A DNA stretch of 6,823 nucleotides from positions 1 through 6,823 of the forward strand of contig DXCY01000199.1 in the NCBI GenBank assembly GCA_019115725.1, written 5' to 3'. The DNA comes from Candidatus Luteimonas excrementigallinarum (GTDB lineage: Bacteria > Pseudomonadota > Gammaproteobacteria > Xanthomonadales > Xanthomonadaceae). The notes beneath the pieces were generated by a model. That model was not told where the DNA came from and did not search any database. It was given only the letters and a program-made list of their open reading frames with translations. This document shows positions 1 to 6,158 of the stretch, in pieces; position 1 is the stretch's first letter, and each line of letters starts with the position of its first letter. The translations under genes were made by a program, and so were the position numbers.

Positions 1-302
1 GCGAGGTTCTCGCGCACGCTGTATTCCAGGTCCAGATCCTTGCGCAGCATCTCTTCCAGGGTCTTGCCGGGCTCGATCGGGTCCGGGCGCATGTCCGGCT
101 CGCCCTCGAGGAACAGGATCCGGCGCAGGATCGCGTCCGCGTGCTCGGTTTCCTCTTCCATCTCGTGGTTGATGCGCTCGTAGAGCTCGTTCAGGCCCAG
201 ATCCTCGTAGCGGCGCGAATGGAGGAAATACTGGTCGCGCGCCGCGAGTTCCCCGCGCAGCAGGAAGTTCAGGTATTCAACAATTTCAGCATGTCCCTTC
301 AT
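1..302 (-). CDS. bfr: Bacterioferritin-family iron storage protein, haem-ligand-less (FtnA/BfrA-like), 3' end cut off by window
   Basis: This is the N-terminal 100 codons of a ferritin-like protein of the bacterioferritin family (about 155-160 aa when complete). Such proteins assemble into cytoplasmic 24-mers that oxidise Fe(II) and store it as a mineral core. The sequence begins MKGHAEIVEYLNFLLRGEL and reads in register with E. coli Bfr. The diiron ferroxidase residues visible here are E18, E51 and H54, and Y25 is also conserved. The remaining ligands around 94, 127 and 130 fall at or beyond the window edge; this stretch reads E93-Y94. Position 52, which is the axial haem ligand Met in classical Bfr, is Thr here (EEETEHAD, residues 49-56). 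That places it with haem-free subunits such as Pseudomonas FtnA/BfrA. The start is the ATG at 302-300, with AAGGAG at 316-311 and an 8-nt spacer. It lies 117 bp downstream of gltS on the same strand and may have its own promoter. Family call is secure; the exact symbol (bfr or ftnA) is less so. Confidence 0.93.
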   Translation of the reverse strand, partial: MKGHAEIVEYLNFLLRGELAARDQYFLHSRRYEDLGLNELYERINHEMEEETEHADAILRRILFLEGEPDMRPDPIEPGKTLEEMLRKDLDLEYSVRENL

Positions 303-365
303 CGCGGGGGCTCCTTCTTGGACGGTCGGATACCCGGCCAGTATGCCGTTCCGCGCAGATCGATG

Positions 366-405
366 CCGGGATGGGAATGACTGCCTTTTGTATTCTCAAT
401 CCCGG
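366..405. repeat. Imperfect inverted repeat between gltS and bfr
   Basis: CCGGGAT at 366-372 is the exact reverse complement of ATCCCGG at 399-405, with 26 nt between. A second overlapping pairing, GGGAATGA (373-380) with TCAATCCC (396-403), has one mismatch. It sits 14 nt after the gltS stop codon and about 64 nt before the bfr start. It could be a weak hairpin at the end of the gltS transcript or an operator for bfr. No T-run follows on the minus strand, so an intrinsic terminator is not supported. No convincing -35/-10 pair was found in 303-419. Confidence 0.35.
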
Positions 406-419
406 ACGGGTGGCCAGGA

Positions 420-1649
420 TCAGCCGGCCATCAGCCCCACGATCACCGCATTGGCCAGGTCGATGAAGAACCCGCACACCAGCGGCACGATCAGGAATGC
501 ACGCGGCGCCGCGCCATACACCCGGGTGACCGCGCTCATGTTGGCCATGGCCGTGGCGGTGGAGCCCAGGGCAATGCCGCCAAAGGCCGAACTGACCACC
601 GCGGCCTCATAGTCGCGGCCCATGGCCCGGAACACCACGAACACGGTGAACACCACCACCAGGGTGATCTGCACCACCATGGCCACGGTGACGAAGCCCA
701 GCAGCGGCTCGAGCACCCACAGCTGCAGGCCCATCAGCGCCATCACCAGGAACAGGCCCAGGCTGATGTCGGAGATCAGGGCAATGCCTGGCTGCATGGT
801 CTCCAGCTTCCACATTCGCCCGCCGTCGGGGGCGAACAGATCACCCAGCAGGCGCAGCAGGATGCCGGCCACCAGGCAGCCGACGAACTCCGGCAGCAGC
901 ATGCCGGTCTGGCCGATCAGGTAGCTGATGCCCTGCCCCAGCATCAGCGCCAGGTTCAGCCAGAACAGGGCCAGCAGCACGCCGGTGTAATCAAGCGTCG
1001 CGCGGGTGTCGTCGCCGTAGAGCGAGCCCACTTCGAGCCGGGCATCGGCCGAGGGCATGATCGGATGGCGGCGGATCAGCCAGCCGGCAATCGGCCCGCC
1101 CACGGTGCAGGCGGCGATCATGCCCACCATGTTGGCGGCCAGGCCCAGCTCGCCGGCGCCTTCGATGCCCAGTTCCTCAACGAAATGCGGGGTCCAGGCC
1201 AGGGTGGTGCCAACCCCGCCGGTCAGCGAAACCGAGCCCACCATCAGCCCCGCGCGCGGGTCCATGCCGAAGGCGCCGGCCAGGCCCATGCCCACCAGGT
1301 TCTGCAGCACGATGTAGCCGCCGGCCAGCGCCAGCAGGATCACCAGCTTCCAGCCGCCGTCGGCCAGCGAACGCACATTGGAGTTCAGCCCCAGCGCGGC
1401 GAAGAAATACAGCAGCAGGATGTCGCGCGCGCCGAGCTCGAAATCGACCTGGATGCCCGCGCCGTAATAGAGCAGACAGACCGCCCCGGCACACAGCACC
1501 CCGCCCACCACCGGCTCGGGAATGCCGTAGCGGCGCAGGGTGGCAATGCGGGCCGACAGGCCCTTGCCGATAAACAGCAGCAGGATGGCGAGGGTCAGGC
1601 TGGGCAGCGCAGCAACCGTACCGATGCGCGCCAGGGTGTCTTCGATCAT
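420..1649 (-). CDS. gltS: Sodium/glutamate symporter, GltS (ESS family)
   Basis: A 409-aa inner-membrane protein, close to the 401 aa of E. coli GltS, that would import glutamate with Na+. It is almost wholly hydrophobic. Predicted spans include roughly residues 10-28, 43-63, 76-90 and 100-120, with the first inverted-repeat half ending around the basic loop after GWLIRRH. Two family signatures are clear. The first is SLTGGVGTTLAW (141-152), the counterpart of GGHGT in E. coli GltS but with Val146 replacing His. The second is GGIALGSTATAMANM (357-371), followed by SAVTRVYG, which matches the C-terminal re-entrant motif closely. The start MIEDT uses ATG at 1649-1647, with GGAGG at 1658-1654 only 4 nt upstream, so spacing is short but acceptable. 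The same frame is open far upstream, but that stretch lies antisense to the acylase and is not GltS-like. It is divergent from the acylase gene (108-bp gap) and upstream of bfr on the same strand. Substrate specificity for glutamate is inferred from family membership. Confidence 0.94.
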   Translation of the reverse strand: MIEDTLARIGTVAALPSLTLAILLLFIGKGLSARIATLRRYGIPEPVVGGVLCAGAVCLLYYGAGIQVDFELGARDILLLYFFAALGLNSNVRSLADGGWKLVILLALAGGYIVLQNLVGMGLAGAFGMDPRAGLMVGSVSLTGGVGTTLAWTPHFVEELGIEGAGELGLAANMVGMIAACTVGGPIAGWLIRRHPIMPSADARLEVGSLYGDDTRATLDYTGVLLALFWLNLALMLGQGISYLIGQTGMLLPEFVGCLVAGILLRLLGDLFAPDGGRMWKLETMQPGIALISDISLGLFLVMALMGLQLWVLEPLLGFVTVAMVVQITLVVVFTVFVVFRAMGRDYEAAVVSSAFGGIALGSTATAMANMSAVTRVYGAAPRAFLIVPLVCGFFIDLANAVIVGLMAG

Positions 1650-1757
1650 GGGGCCTCCGCGATGGCAGGATACTGCACCGGCCGCCGCGCCCTGCCGCAT
1701 GCAGGGTGTAAGGTGCGGCGCTGCCGATCCCTCCCCTGGACCTTCCGGAAGACCTCC
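1650..1757. promoter_or_regulatory. Divergent intergenic region (gltS / acylase) with a 6-bp-arm palindrome
   Basis: This 108-bp gap separates two genes transcribed away from each other, so it should hold promoters for both. The one clear structure is CCCTGC (1690-1695), CGCAT, GCAGGG (1701-1706), a perfect 6-bp inverted repeat with a 5-nt centre. It is a candidate operator or hairpin. TATCCT on the minus strand (1672-1667) is a possible -10 for gltS, and TGTAAG (1707-1712) a weak one for the acylase. Neither has a good -35 partner, so exact promoters are not called. Confidence 0.4.
1747..1751 (+). promoter_or_regulatory. Ribosome binding site of the acylase gene
   Basis: GGAAG lies 6 nt before the ATG at 1758. 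It decides this start over the in-frame ATG at 1662, which would add 32 residues of arginine- and cysteine-rich sequence in front of the hydrophobic segment and lie in the promoter region. Confidence 0.6.
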
Positions 1758-4118
1758 ATGCGTACCTGGCTGCCCCGCATCGCCGCCCTGCTCATCGCAC
1801 TCGTACTGCTGGCCCTGCTGGTGGTCTGGCTGGTCCTGCGCGCCAGCGTGCCGGCGCTGGATGGCGAGCGCGCCCTGCCCGGGCTGGGTGCACCGGCGCA
1901 GGTGACGCGGGATGCGCTGGGCGTGGCCACCATCGAAGCGGCCAGCGCCACCGACGCGGCGCGCGCGCTCGGCTACGTGCACGCGCAGGAGCGCTGGTTC
2001 GAGATGGACCTGCTGCGGCGCAGCTCGGCCGGTGAGCTGTCGGCGCTGTTCGGGCCGCTGGCGCTGGATGCCGACCGCCAGGCACGCCGCCATCGCCTGC
2101 GCGCGCGCATCGAAACGGACCTGGCGGGGATCGCCGGCGACTTCCTGCCGCAGCTGGAGGCATATGCGGAAGGTGCCAACGCCGGTCTGGAGGATCTGGG
2201 CACGCGGCCCTGGCCCTACCTGCTGCTGCGCCGCCAGCCGGAACCGTGGAAGGCGGTGGATTCGATCCTCGCCGGCTACGCCATGTACTTCGACCTGCAG
2301 GGCGGCAGGAACGAGCGCGAGCTGGCGCTGTGGAACATCGCCCCGCACCTGCCGCCCGCCCTGCGCACCCTGCTGGCCCACGATGGCAGCGAATGGGATG
2401 CGCCGCTGATGGGTAGCGCACGCGGCAACGCAACGCTGCCGGGGCCGTCCGAGGTCGACCTGCGTCGGCTGCCGTCGCCGGAAGGCACGCCCGCATCCCT
2501 GGCGAACGCCGGTACGCCGGGCAGCAACAACTTCGCCGTCGCCGGCGCGCTCACCGCCGACGGCCGGGCGATCGTGGCCGATGACATGCATCTGGGCCTG
2601 CGTGCGCCGAACGTGTGGTTCCGCGCCCGCCTGCGCTGGCCGGATCCCGGCGCGCCTGCAGGCCAGGCCGATGTCTCCGGCTTCACCCTGCCCGGTCTGC
2701 CAGCAGTGATCGTGGGCAGCAACGGGCACGTGGCCTGGGGCTTCACCAACAGCTACGGCGACTACATGGACTGGCGGCTGGAGACACCCTGCCCGGTCGA
2801 CGGCGCGGACGATGGCTGCGCGCCGGCCGTGCGGCATATGGAGCAGATCGAAGTAGCGGGCGGCGCGCCGGTGGCGTTCGAGGTGCTGGAGACCGCCTGG
2901 GGCCCGGTGATGCATACCCTCGATGACGGTCGCGCGCTCAGCCTGCGCTGGGTGGCGCACCTGCCGGGAGCGATCAACCTGGGCCTGGCGGACCTGGCAC
3001 TGGCCGCGGACCTCGACCAGGCCCTGGCCGCCACCGATCGCACCGCCATTCCCACCCAGAACCTGGTGATCGGCGACCGCAACGGGCGCATCGCCTGGCG
3101 TCTGCTCGGCCCGATCCCGGTGCGTGATGCCGGCTGCCCGCAGCGCCTGCCGCTGCCCGGCACCGATACCGGTGCGCAATGCGCGCCGTGGACCATCGCC
3201 ACCGACCGCGCCCCGGCAGTGGTCGACCCCGCCAACCATCGCCTGTGGACGGCCAACGCGCGGGTGGTCGATGGCGAGGCGCTGGCCCGGGTGGGCGACG
3301 GCGGCTATGCCTTCGGCGCACGCCAACAGCAGATCCGCGACCTGCTGCTGGCCCGCGATACGTTCACCGAACACGACCTGTTGGCAATCCAGCTGGATGC
3401 GCGGGCACTGGTACTGGACCGCTGGTGGCGGCTCCTGGACGGCCTGCCGCCGCACGACAACGCGCCTGCCCTGCTGGAGCTGGCCACTGCTGCGGCGGAC
3501 TGGAACGCACGTGCGGAGGTGGAGTCGGTGGGTTACCGGATCGTGCGCGCGTGGCGGCTGGCGGTGCACGCCCGCATTGCCGACGGCCTGACCGGGCCGG
3601 CCCGCGTGGCCTTGGGCGAGGAGTTCACCATGCCCGACCTGCCGCAGCTGGAGGGCGTGGCCTGGCCGCTGGTGACGGAGCGGCCGATGCATCTGCTGCC
3701 GCCACGCTACGTGAGCTGGCACCAGCTGTTTGAAGACGCCGCGCGCGAGGTGCGCGACGGCCTGGCGGCGCAGGGTCCATTGGCCCGGCGCACCTGGGGC
3801 GAGCGCAACACGGCACGCATCTGCCATCCCTTGGCTGGCGCGGTGCCGCTGGTGGGCCGCCGCCTGCTGTGCATGCCCGCCCAGCCGCTGCCCGGCGACG
3901 GCATGATGCCGCGGGTGCAGGGCCCTTCGTTCGGCGCCTCGCAGCGCATGGTGGTGTCGCCCGGGCATGAGAAGGACGGCATTGCCCACATGCCCGGCGG
4001 CCAGAGCGGGCATCCGCTGTCACCGTTCTGGGGCGCGGGCCATGACGACTGGGTCCACGGCCGTCCCAGCGCCTTCCTCCCCGGTCCCGCGCAGCACACC
4101 CTGACCCTCCTGCCCTGA
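1758..4118 (+). CDS. Penicillin acylase family protein (Ntn hydrolase, MEROPS S45 type), membrane-anchored or exported
   Basis: A 786-aa precursor of the penicillin amidase family: periplasmic enzymes that hydrolyse amide bonds of beta-lactam side chains, acyl-homoserine lactones or other N-acyl compounds after self-cleavage into alpha and beta chains. Residues 8-27 are a single hydrophobic segment after R2 and R7, with no obvious cleavage site, so it is a signal peptide or anchor. The family motif GYVHAQERWFEMDLLRR begins at 72. Autoprocessing would occur at G255|S256 in GTPGSNNF, making S256 (beta-Ser1) the nucleophile. H278 is beta-His23, as in cephalosporin and AHL acylases; E. coli penicillin G acylase has Gln there. 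V325 is beta-70 (NGHVAWGFTN). N500 (WTANARV) and R522 (GARQQQI) lie at beta-245 and beta-267, the same 22-residue spacing as catalytic Asn241/Arg263 of the E. coli enzyme. The C-terminal GGQSGHPLSPFW motif is present. All six cysteines are in the beta chain. It stands alone, converging on asnB. The fold and catalytic class are near certain; the substrate is unknown. Confidence 0.95.
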   Translation: MRTWLPRIAALLIALVLLALLVVWLVLRASVPALDGERALPGLGAPAQVTRDALGVATIEAASATDAARALGYVHAQERWFEMDLLRRSSAGELSALFGPLALDADRQARRHRLRARIETDLAGIAGDFLPQLEAYAEGANAGLEDLGTRPWPYLLLRRQPEPWKAVDSILAGYAMYFDLQGGRNERELALWNIAPHLPPALRTLLAHDGSEWDAPLMGSARGNATLPGPSEVDLRRLPSPEGTPASLANAGTPGSNNFAVAGALTADGRAIVADDMHLGLRAPNVWFRARLRWPDPGAPAGQADVSGFTLPGLPAVIVGSNGHVAWGFTNSYGDYMDWRLETPCPVDGADDGCAPAVRHMEQIEVAGGAPVAFEVLETAWGPVMHTLDDGRALSLRWVAHLPGAINLGLADLALAADLDQALAATDRTAIPTQNLVIGDRNGRIAWRLLGPIPVRDAGCPQRLPLPGTDTGAQCAPWTIATDRAPAVVDPANHRLWTANARVVDGEALARVGDGGYAFGARQQQIRDLLLARDTFTEHDLLAIQLDARALVLDRWWRLLDGLPPHDNAPALLELATAAADWNARAEVESVGYRIVRAWRLAVHARIADGLTGPARVALGEEFTMPDLPQLEGVAWPLVTERPMHLLPPRYVSWHQLFEDAAREVRDGLAAQGPLARRTWGERNTARICHPLAGAVPLVGRRLLCMPAQPLPGDGMMPRVQGPSFGASQRMVVSPGHEKDGIAHMPGGQSGHPLSPFWGAGHDDWVHGRPSAFLPGPAQHTLTLLP

Positions 4119-4147
4119 CGCCGGTCCCGCACCGCGCAACGTCCACG

Positions 4148-4205
4148 GCAGGTCGGCCCTACGCGACCGATGTGGCGGAGCGTCGGGGGCGTAGCCCCGG
4201 CCTAC
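4148..4205 (-). repeat. GTAG-headed REP dimer (SMAG-like), minus orientation
   Basis: A 58-bp unit made of two hairpin arms facing each other. It begins GCAG (a degenerate GTAG) at 4148 and ends CTAC at 4202-4205. Left arm: stem 4152-4158 / 4165-4171 around loop CTACGC, with one C-A mismatch and one G-T wobble. Right arm: stem 4182-4188 / 4195-4201 around GCGTAG. Its reverse complement matches the dimer at 6089-6146 at 55 of 58 positions. It fills the convergent gap between the acylase and asnB. GTAG-headed REPs of this kind are known in Stenotrophomonas and are thought to be mobilised by RAYT (REP-associated tyrosine transposase) proteins. No transposase gene is in the window. Confidence 0.85.
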
Positions 4206-4223
4206 ACGCGGCGGGGATAAACC

Positions 4224-4247
4224 GTAGGTCGGCCCTATGCGGCCGAC
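4224..4247 (+). repeat. Single GTAG-headed REP hairpin just after asnB
   Basis: GTAG at 4224-4227 is followed by a perfect 7-bp stem, GTCGGCC (4228-4234) with GGCCGAC (4241-4247), around the loop CTATGC. It lies 5 nt beyond the asnB stop codon on the asnB transcript and could stabilise or help end that mRNA. On the minus strand only a short TTT follows several bases after the stem, so a classical intrinsic terminator is weakly supported at best. It appears to be a lone arm without a partner. Confidence 0.8.
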
Positions 4248-4252
4248 GGCTT

Positions 4253-5941
4253 CTAATACGCCGCGGCGTGGACGCCGGCAACGGCGCGGCCGGACGGGTC
4301 GGCTGACGCCGCGAACGCTGCATCCCAGGCCATCGCGGCGGCAGTCGAGCAGGCAATCGACTTCCCGCCCGGCACCGTCTCCGCCGCTGCGCGCGTCGGG
4401 AAGCACTGTTCGAACAGGCTCCGGTACCAGTACGCTTCCTTGGTTGCCGGCGGGTTGACCGGAAAGCGCCGTTCCGCCGCCGCCAGCTCACGGTCACTGA
4501 CCTGCGCCTCGGCATGCGCCTTCAGCCCGTCGATCCAGCCATAGCCCACCCCGTCGCTGAACTGCTCCTTCTGCCGCCACAGGATCTCGGGCGGCAGGTA
4601 GCCCTCGAAGGCCTGCCGCAACAGCCCCTTCTCCATCCGCTGGGGGCCGTTGGACTGGCGGTGGACCATCTTCTGCGCCGCATCCATGCGCATCGCCACG
4701 TCGAGGAACTCGAGGTCCAGGAACGGCACCCGCGCTTCCACGCCCCAGGCCATCATCGACTTGTTGGCGCGCAGGCAGTCGTAGTTGTGCAGGGCGTCCA
4801 GCTTGCGCACCGTTTCCTCGTGGAACTGGCGCGCATCCGGGGCCTTGTGGAAATAGAGATACCCGCCAAAGGCCTCGTCGCTGCCCTCGCCCGAGAGCAC
4901 CATCTTCACCCCCATCGCCTTGATCCGCCGTGCCAGCAGGTACATCGGCGTGGAGGCGCGGATGCTGGTGACGTCGTAGGTTTCGATATGGCGGATCACG
5001 TCCGGCAACGCATCCAGGCCCTCCTGGAAGGTGTATTCGAAGCCGTGGTGCACGGTGTCCAGCGCCTCGGCGGCGACCTCCGCCGCTGCAAGGTCGGGCG
5101 AGCCCTGAAGCCCGATGGCGAACGAGTGCAGCCGCGGCCACCAGGCCTCGGAGTTGTCGTTGTCCTCGATCCGGCGGCGGGCGAAGCGCGCAGCCACGGC
5201 CGCCACCAGCGATGAGTCCAGACCACCGGAAAGCAGCACGCCGTAGGGCACATCGCTCATCAATTGCCGGTGGACCGATCCTTCGAATGCCTCGCGCAAT
5301 TCGCCTGGGGAGACGTGCGCGCCCTGCACCGCCTCGTAATCGCGCCAGGGGCGCGCGTAGTAGCGGCGCAGCTCGCCACTGGCGCTGTCATACCAGTGGC
5401 CCGGCGGGAACTGGGCCACGTCGGCGCAGGTATCCACCAGCGCTTTCATCTCCGAAGCCACCCGCAGCCGCCCCTCACGGTCGTGGCCCCAGTACAGCGG
5501 CACCACGCCGATCGGATCGCGGGCGATGATCGCCCGGCCGCGCGCGCGGTCCCACAAGGCGAAGGCGAAAATGCCGTTGAGCCGGTCGAGAAAGCCCCCG
5601 GGCTCACCCTCGCTGTAGAGCGCGTTGATGATTTCGCAGTCGGACCCGGTCTGGAAGGCGTAGGACCCACGCAGCTCGCCGCGGAGCTCGCGGTGGTTGT
5701 AGATTTCGCCGTTGACCGCCAACACCAGGCGTCCGTCGCCGGATTTCAGCGGCTGCGAGCCACCCGCCGGATCAACGATGGCCAGCCGTTCGTGCACCAG
5801 GATCGCCCCCTCGTCCACGTGCACCCCGCTCCAGTCCGGCCCGCGATGGCGCTGACGCGCCGAGCATTCAAGCGCATGGCGACGCAGCGCGGCGATGTCA
5901 TCGCCCGGCTGCAGATCAAAGATGGAGAAGATGGAGCACAT
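4253..5941 (-). CDS. asnB: Asparagine synthase (glutamine-hydrolysing), AsnB
   Basis: A 562-aa cytoplasmic enzyme (E. coli AsnB is 554 aa) that makes asparagine from aspartate, glutamine and ATP. The N-terminal class II glutaminase domain (about 2-210) starts with catalytic Cys2, exposed once Met1 is removed. It has the glutamine-binding set R52 (ERLAIVDP), N77 and E79 (NGEIYNH) and D101 (GSDCE). The synthetase domain has the ATP-pyrophosphatase P-loop SGGLDSS at 238-244. It also has SGEGSDE at 350-356, where E352 corresponds to the proposed general base of E. coli AsnB, and then GVEARVPFLDLEF. The C-terminus, with PGGKSIACST and DPSGRAVAGVH, resembles the proteobacterial AsnB tail. The start is fixed at ATG 5941-5939 because Cys must be residue 2, and AGGA lies 9 nt upstream. 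The open frame continues upstream only through repeat DNA. It lies downstream of dapE on the same strand with a 252-bp gap, and has GTAG repeats at both ends. Confidence 0.97.
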   Translation of the reverse strand: MCSIFSIFDLQPGDDIAALRRHALECSARQRHRGPDWSGVHVDEGAILVHERLAIVDPAGGSQPLKSGDGRLVLAVNGEIYNHRELRGELRGSYAFQTGSDCEIINALYSEGEPGGFLDRLNGIFAFALWDRARGRAIIARDPIGVVPLYWGHDREGRLRVASEMKALVDTCADVAQFPPGHWYDSASGELRRYYARPWRDYEAVQGAHVSPGELREAFEGSVHRQLMSDVPYGVLLSGGLDSSLVAAVAARFARRRIEDNDNSEAWWPRLHSFAIGLQGSPDLAAAEVAAEALDTVHHGFEYTFQEGLDALPDVIRHIETYDVTSIRASTPMYLLARRIKAMGVKMVLSGEGSDEAFGGYLYFHKAPDARQFHEETVRKLDALHNYDCLRANKSMMAWGVEARVPFLDLEFLDVAMRMDAAQKMVHRQSNGPQRMEKGLLRQAFEGYLPPEILWRQKEQFSDGVGYGWIDGLKAHAEAQVSDRELAAAERRFPVNPPATKEAYWYRSLFEQCFPTRAAAETVPGGKSIACSTAAAMAWDAAFAASADPSGRAVAGVHAAAY

Positions 5942-6019
5942 GTGGTCTGGTCCTGGGTTCCTTCCCGGGATAACGCATCCCCGCCCCCCCGCAGGCCATC
6001 CGCGGCACGCGCCGGCCTC
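5942..6019 (-). promoter_or_regulatory. asnB leader / possible promoter region with a G7 tract
   Basis: This is the unique sequence between the repeat array and asnB. A weak -10-like TTATCC (5973-5968, minus strand) has no good -35; the expected place reads GCCTGC. A run of seven G (C7 at 5984-5990 on the plus strand) lies between those two positions. A promoter here is plausible because the gap from dapE is 252 bp and full of hairpins, but it is not demonstrated. Confidence 0.25.
5951..5954 (-). promoter_or_regulatory. Ribosome binding site of asnB
   Basis: AGGA on the minus strand, 9 nt from the ATG at 5941. A second AAGGA lies further upstream, at about 15 nt. It supports the start that exposes the catalytic cysteine as residue 2. 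Confidence 0.5.
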
Positions 6020-6076
6020 GTAGGTCGGGCTACGCCCCCGACACGCCGCCACGTCGGCCGCGTAGGGCCGACCTAC
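6020..6076 (+). repeat. GTAG-headed REP dimer, copy 1 of the tandem array
   Basis: It starts GTAG (6020-6023) and ends CTAC (6073-6076). Left arm: 6-bp stem 6024-6029 / 6037-6042, one G shorter than in the other copies. Right arm: perfect 7-bp stem GTCGGCC (6053-6059) with GGCCGAC (6066-6072) around GCGTAG. A 12-base linker, GGGACGGATGAA (6077-6088), leads into copy 2. Confidence 0.88.
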
Positions 6077-6088
6077 GGGACGGATGAA

Positions 6089-6146
6089 GTAGGTCGGGGC
6101 TACGCCCCCGACGCTCCGCCACATCGGCCGCGTAGGGCCGACCTAC
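6089..6146 (+). repeat. GTAG-headed REP dimer, copy 2 of the tandem array
   Basis: A 58-bp dimer from GTAG (6089-6092) to CTAC (6143-6146). Left arm: 7-bp stem 6093-6099 / 6106-6112 around CTACGC. Right arm: 6123-6129 / 6136-6142 around GCGTAG, with only the outermost pair disturbed. The same 12-base linker follows at 6147-6158. Its inverted counterpart is at 4148-4205. Confidence 0.88.
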
Positions 6147-6158
6147 GGGACGGATGAA

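Noticed and set aside
392..398. Fur-box-like half site upstream of bfr (TGAGAAT on the minus strand)
   Set aside because: The second half is missing: the next bases are CAAAAGG instead of an inverted half, so Fur control is not supported.
1065..1757. Plus-strand frame open antisense to gltS and continuous with the acylase
   Set aside because: The sequence is shadow-like, and the acylase starts naturally at 1758 with an RBS and a hydrophobic segment. Any upstream extension would bury the signal or anchor.
1650..4013. An open minus-strand frame of nearly 790 codons opposite the acylase, running straight into gltS
   Set aside because: Its product is rich in His, Gln, Arg and Ala with no recognisable domain, as expected for the shadow of a GC-rich coding strand. 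The sense frame has full acylase motifs, and gltS has its own RBS and start.
4081..4130. Direct 10-base repeat CCGGTCCCGC at 4081 and 4121
   Set aside because: It is short, GC-rich and shows no extended similarity. One copy is in the acylase coding sequence, so chance is the simplest explanation.
4228..4247. Strong intrinsic terminator for asnB
   Set aside because: The hairpin is good, but no adjacent T-run follows on the minus strand. It is better described as a REP element with possible mRNA-end function.
5942..6124. N-terminal extension of AsnB by about 61 codons
   Set aside because: It translates only repeat DNA, and AsnB needs Cys at residue 2 to act as the glutaminase nucleophile.
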